A stretch of DNA of 26,412 nt from DATKZB01 sp035528235 (lineage in GTDB: Bacteria > Planctomycetota > Phycisphaerae > FEN-1346): assembly GCA_035528235.1 (NCBI GenBank), contig DATKZB010000030.1, positions 1-26,412 on the forward strand, written 5' to 3'. The notes beneath the pieces are model-generated. The model was not told the origin of the DNA. It saw only the letters and a program-made list of their open reading frames with translations, and did not search any database. The translations under genes and the position numbers were made by a program. Positions 23,700 through 26,412 of this stretch are shown piece after piece (the stretch's first letter is position 1; every line of letters starts with the position of its first letter).

Positions 23700-26412
23700 T
23701 TACACCGTCAGTGCCACCTCCAGCGCCGGACCGGCCAAGAGGTCCACCGCCTCGCCGGCCGTCGACGGCTCCGATGACGCCGGAGACCAGACCGCCGGCG
23801 CCGGTTCCAGAGAATGTAGGGTGGGTGCTCTGCACCCACCGCCTCCGCCTGATGCTCCGTCCGGCGAGACCGTCAGGACGCCCGCGTACGCATCGTCGGC
23901 TGCGAGGTCCTGCGTGGCCGGGACGTTCGCGGCAAAGGCCTGCGAAAAACCTTCCGCTAAGACGAGCGCCGGCACCGCCACATCCGCCGCCAAAAGACTC
24001 GTCTCGGGCGCGAACACCGCCACCGGATCGCCCACGGCCAGCGGCGCTGAGAGCGCCTCGGCCGGCGCCATCTCTTCCGGCGCCGTCGGCAGCGCCCACA
24101 ACCGTTTCCCCTGCGTCAGCGCCGACGTGTACGCCGACGTGAAGCCGTTCAGGTCCCACTGGTCCACATTCCCGTCCGGCGCCGGCTGGAAGGGGCCGAA
24201 GCCGCGGAAGTCGGCGTCCAGGTCCCCCTGCGTGTACTTCGACGTAAACCCGTTCAAGTCCCACTGGTCCACGATCCCGTTCGGATTCGGCTGGAACGGG
24301 CCGAAGCCACGCATGTCGGCCCGCAGGCTACCGACGTAGAACACCGCATCGCCGCCCGCCGTGCCGTCGCCCGTCGGCAGGTCGGCGGATGCCGTGTAGA
24401 TGTATCCGAGGTTCGACGAATCCAGCCGCGGCTCGCCGTCCAGGGCGTGACCGTCGGCGTCGATGACGCCGCCCGTCAGACGGATCCGGACCCACGTGTC
24501 GATGACGTTCTGCCAGGCACTCGGGAAATGGATCGTCATCTCGGTCGTGCCGCTGCCGCCGACCGCCGGCGAGAGCGTCTCGGTGACCGACACGTCGCCG
24601 GACTCGTCCACAAAGACCTTCTCGGCCACCACGTTGGCCGCGGTGAACGTGACGGCCTCGTTGAACGTCACCCGGACCGTGTCGACGCCGATGCCGCTCG
24701 GCTCGATGTCGCTGACCGTGCGGACGGTCCGCAACGGGTCGGGGTTGAGGATGATGCTGACGACGTACGGCGGCGGGTTGATGTCGGCATCGCCGGGCGT
24801 CGGGTCGGCCGCAGACCAACTCTCGGGGGAGTTGCCCCACGCGGCGGCCGACAGCCGCTGGAGCGACGTGCCGCCGCCGTCGGGCCCGGTCGGCCAGGGG
24901 GCCTCGTTGTCGTAGCGGACCTCGTCCTCCAGCAGGTACGGTGTCCAGGCGGGTTCCTCGGGTGGCGGCTCGTCGGGTCGCCACAGCCGCACGGCCTCGC
25001 CGTCGTCGTCGAGGTAGGGGCCGTAGCCGCCAAGGATCTGGACGCCGGAGCCGGCCAGGCCGTAATGGCTCTCGAAGGCATCGAGGAGGGTCGTCTCGGC
25101 CGGGTCGAACGGCACGACGACCAGGGACTCACCGGGGGCGAGGGTCGTGCCGACCGGGAACTCAAACGACTCCAACTTCCACGGGTAATCCCGCCACTCG
25201 CCGTCCACGAACCAGTGTTCCCAGAGGTTGACGGCCGCTGCGGTGGGGTTGCAGATTTCGACGAACTCCAGGTCGTCGGACGCGCTCGGGTGGTAGTGGA
25301 CCTCGCTGATGACGATGGGCCCGACGCGCGGCCCGCTGTTTTCGCCGGGCAGCGTGCGGCTGATCATGGGGTACAGGTCGCCGGTGGCGTTGGGCCATCG
25401 GCCGAACGATTCGCCGTTGGCGGCCGGGACGAACTCGGCGTGGTCCACGAAGTGCGTCAGTTGGCCTTCGGCGTCGGCCTTCATAAGCCAGACGTCGTCG
25501 CCATGGGCGCTGTCGAGGCCGAAGCCCTTCGCCCCGCCGTCGAACTCGTCGTCGTCGAAGGTCATCACGCCGCCCACGTAGTGGCCCTGGTAGAAGACGA
25601 CGTACTCGCCGGGCCCGAGGACCGTGCCCGTGGGGATGCGGAACTTCTGGTAGTCGCCGTTCTGGGCGTTCCACTCCCAGCCCCAGGAATCGCTCAGCCA
25701 CCAGCCGCCCAGGTCGATCGTCTCGGTCGTGCTCGTGTTGTGCAGTTCGATGGTGTCGGCCAGCGGGTCGTCGGTGTGGGTGAGGACCTCGTTGACGACG
25801 ATGGGGACGGCGGAGTCGTCGGCGGCGCCGGGCGATCCGCCGTAGCAGACGCTGGAGCGCCAGTTGGCGCCGTCCTGGAGGTACTCCTGGCGCTCGGGCT
25901 CGGTGGCGGGGACGGCCCACGGGTCGATGAGTTCGAGGCTGGCGCCCTTGCCGTCGGCCCGGCCGGGCCAGGTGCCGCCGTCGTCGTACGTGAAGTCGAG
26001 CACGGCGGCGCCGCTACGTGCCAGGACGAGGGTGTGGTCGCCCTGGTTGTCGAGTTTGCCGGCCCATTGGCCGGCCACGGTGACGCCGGTGCCGTACCGG
26101 GCGGTGAAGCCCGCGAGGTCCTCGGCGACGACGATGCGCTGGCCGGGGGCGAGGACGTAACTGGGGAACTCGAACTCGATGCCGCCCGTCAGGCGGACGC
26201 CACAGATGTTGACCGTGTGACCGCTGATGTTCATCAACTCGACGAACTCGAAATCGTTGCCCTCGAAGTCGGGCTCCTCGGGCGGCTGCGTGGCCAACTC
26301 CTCGGGCGTGGCGTCGTACGGGTGGTAGTTGATTTCGTTGATGACCAGGTCGCCCGAGGTGACGAGCGGGTTGACGAAGTACTCGGCCACCAGCGGGGCC
26401 GACCAGTCGTCG
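23700..26412 (-). CDS. Large secreted lamin-tail-domain protein with dockerin-like repeats (5' partial)
   Basis: The frame is open at the right edge, so the N-terminus is missing; at least 904 residues are visible and the GTG at 26390 is internal. Three lamin-tail domains occur, each opening with an 'I(V)(N/S)E(I/V).(Y/T)H' strand: near 26349 (LVINEINYHP), 25806 (IVVNEVLTHT) and 25321 (IVISEVHYHP). An Ig-like domain follows (DTVRVTFNEAVTF, about 24780-24400). Next is a twofold 35-residue repeat, RGFGPFQP...G.VDQWDLNGFTS.Y, resembling dockerin loops, and then an Ala/Pro-rich tail of about 135 residues. Such proteins are large planctomycete surface proteins, probably in adhesion or matrix binding; the exact role is unknown. 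The tail contains a palindromic repeat (23816-23840), and the stop codon abuts tRNA-Ser. Confidence 0.88.
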   Translation of the reverse strand, partial: DDWSAPLVAEYFVNPLVTSGDLVINEINYHPYDATPEELATQPPEEPDFEGNDFEFVELMNISGHTVNICGVRLTGGIEFEFPSYVLAPGQRIVVAEDLAGFTARYGTGVTVAGQWAGKLDNQGDHTLVLARSGAAVLDFTYDDGGTWPGRADGKGASLELIDPWAVPATEPERQEYLQDGANWRSSVCYGGSPGAADDSAVPIVVNEVLTHTDDPLADTIELHNTSTTETIDLGGWWLSDSWGWEWNAQNGDYQKFRIPTGTVLGPGEYVVFYQGHYVGGVMTFDDDEFDGGAKGFGLDSAHGDDVWLMKADAEGQLTHFVDHAEFVPAANGESFGRWPNATGDLYPMISRTLPGENSGPRVGPIVISEVHYHPSASDDLEFVEICNPTAAAVNLWEHWFVDGEWRDYPWKLESFEFPVGTTLAPGESLVVVPFDPAETTLLDAFESHYGLAGSGVQILGGYGPYLDDDGEAVRLWRPDEPPPEEPAWTPYLLEDEVRYDNEAPWPTGPDGGGTSLQRLSAAAWGNSPESWSAADPTPGDADINPPPYVVSIILNPDPLRTVRTVSDIEPSGIGVDTVRVTFNEAVTFTAANVVAEKVFVDESGDVSVTETLSPAVGGSGTTEMTIHFPSAWQNVIDTWVRIRLTGGVIDADGHALDGEPRLDSSNLGYIYTASADLPTGDGTAGGDAVFYVGSLRADMRGFGPFQPNPNGIVDQWDLNGFTSKYTQGDLDADFRGFGPFQPAPDGNVDQWDLNGFTSAYTSALTQGKRLWALPTAPEEMAPAEALSAPLAVGDPVAVFAPETSLLAADVAVPALVLAEGFSQAFAANVPATQDLAADDAYAGVLTVSPDGASGGGGGCRAPTLHSLEPAPAVWSPASSEPSTAGEAVDLLAGPALEVALTV
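23816..23840. repeat. Palindromic repeat inside the lamin-tail coding region
   Basis: GGTGGGTGC (23820-23828) and GCACCCACC (23832-23840) form a perfect 9-bp stem with a TCT loop, preceded by GTAG. On the coding (minus) strand it lies in frame and yields the segment GCRAPTLHS in the C-terminal tail. It looks like a dispersed intergenic palindrome that has become coding sequence. Confidence 0.6.
24126..24314 (-). repeat. Two tandem 35-residue dockerin-like units
   Basis: Within the lamin-tail gene, two units of 105 bp share RGFGPFQP, VDQWDLNGFTS and a following Tyr-Thr; the second unit matches over about 28 residues. In each, a calcium-loop-like 12-mer is recognisable (PNPNGIVDQWDL and PAPDGNVDQWDL), but Pro replaces Asp at loop positions 1 and 3. 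Confidence 0.75.

Overview
The window is GC-rich, densely coding DNA that looks like Planctomycetota (Phycisphaerae-like or a related lineage). This is inferred from gene content: Tat-exported Gfo/Idh and aldo-keto oxidoreductases, a DUF1080 protein, ThuA, DUF2961/GH172, an HzsA-like propeller-cytochrome, a giant lamin-tail/dockerin-like surface protein, and intergenic palindromic repeats. Nothing in the sequence fixes the species. Shine-Dalgarno sites are strong, often GAAAGG(A) or GGAGG.

Layout. (1) 1-6164, + strand: DUF362 protein (5' end outside the window), phosphomannose-isomerase-like cupin, xylose-isomerase-like TIM barrel, Tat-exported Gfo/Idh oxidoreductase and a cytoplasmic Gfo/Idh oxidoreductase, with gaps of 67-102 bp. 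(2) 6165-6369: a 60-bp tandem repeat array between convergent genes. (3) 6370-11579, - strand: zinc alcohol dehydrogenase; DUF1080 plus a tetraheme lipoprotein, behind a good sigma70-like promoter; then a Tat-exported aldo-keto reductase, ThuA and a second tetraheme lipoprotein behind another such promoter. (4) 11580-11753: an inverted pair of the same repeat family. (5) 11754-15442: HzsA-like triheme propeller protein (-) divergent from an NAD-dependent epimerase (+). (6) 15443-19332, - strand: DUF885 metallopeptidase and a secreted DUF2961/GH172 protein. (7) 19333-21339: a frameshifted IS3-type transposase remnant and a secreted clan GH-A glycoside hydrolase. (8) 21391-26412: ABC-F ATPase (-), tRNA-Ser(UGA) (+), and a large lamin-tail-domain protein (-) that runs off the right edge.

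How the genes may work together. Gfo/Idh dehydrogenases, ThuA, DUF1080 and xylose-isomerase-like TIM barrels are families known or proposed to act in catabolism through 3-keto-glycosides: oxidise C3 of a sugar, cleave the weakened glycosidic bond, then re-reduce or isomerise. GH172 and GH-A hydrolases nearby fit a glycan-degradation locus. The unusual part is that two paralogous lipoprotein tetraheme cytochromes each close a transcription unit with these enzymes, and an HzsA-like cytochrome sits next door. This suggests, without proving, that envelope sugar oxidation here is wired to a c-type cytochrome chain. That is the best candidate for an undescribed system in the window.
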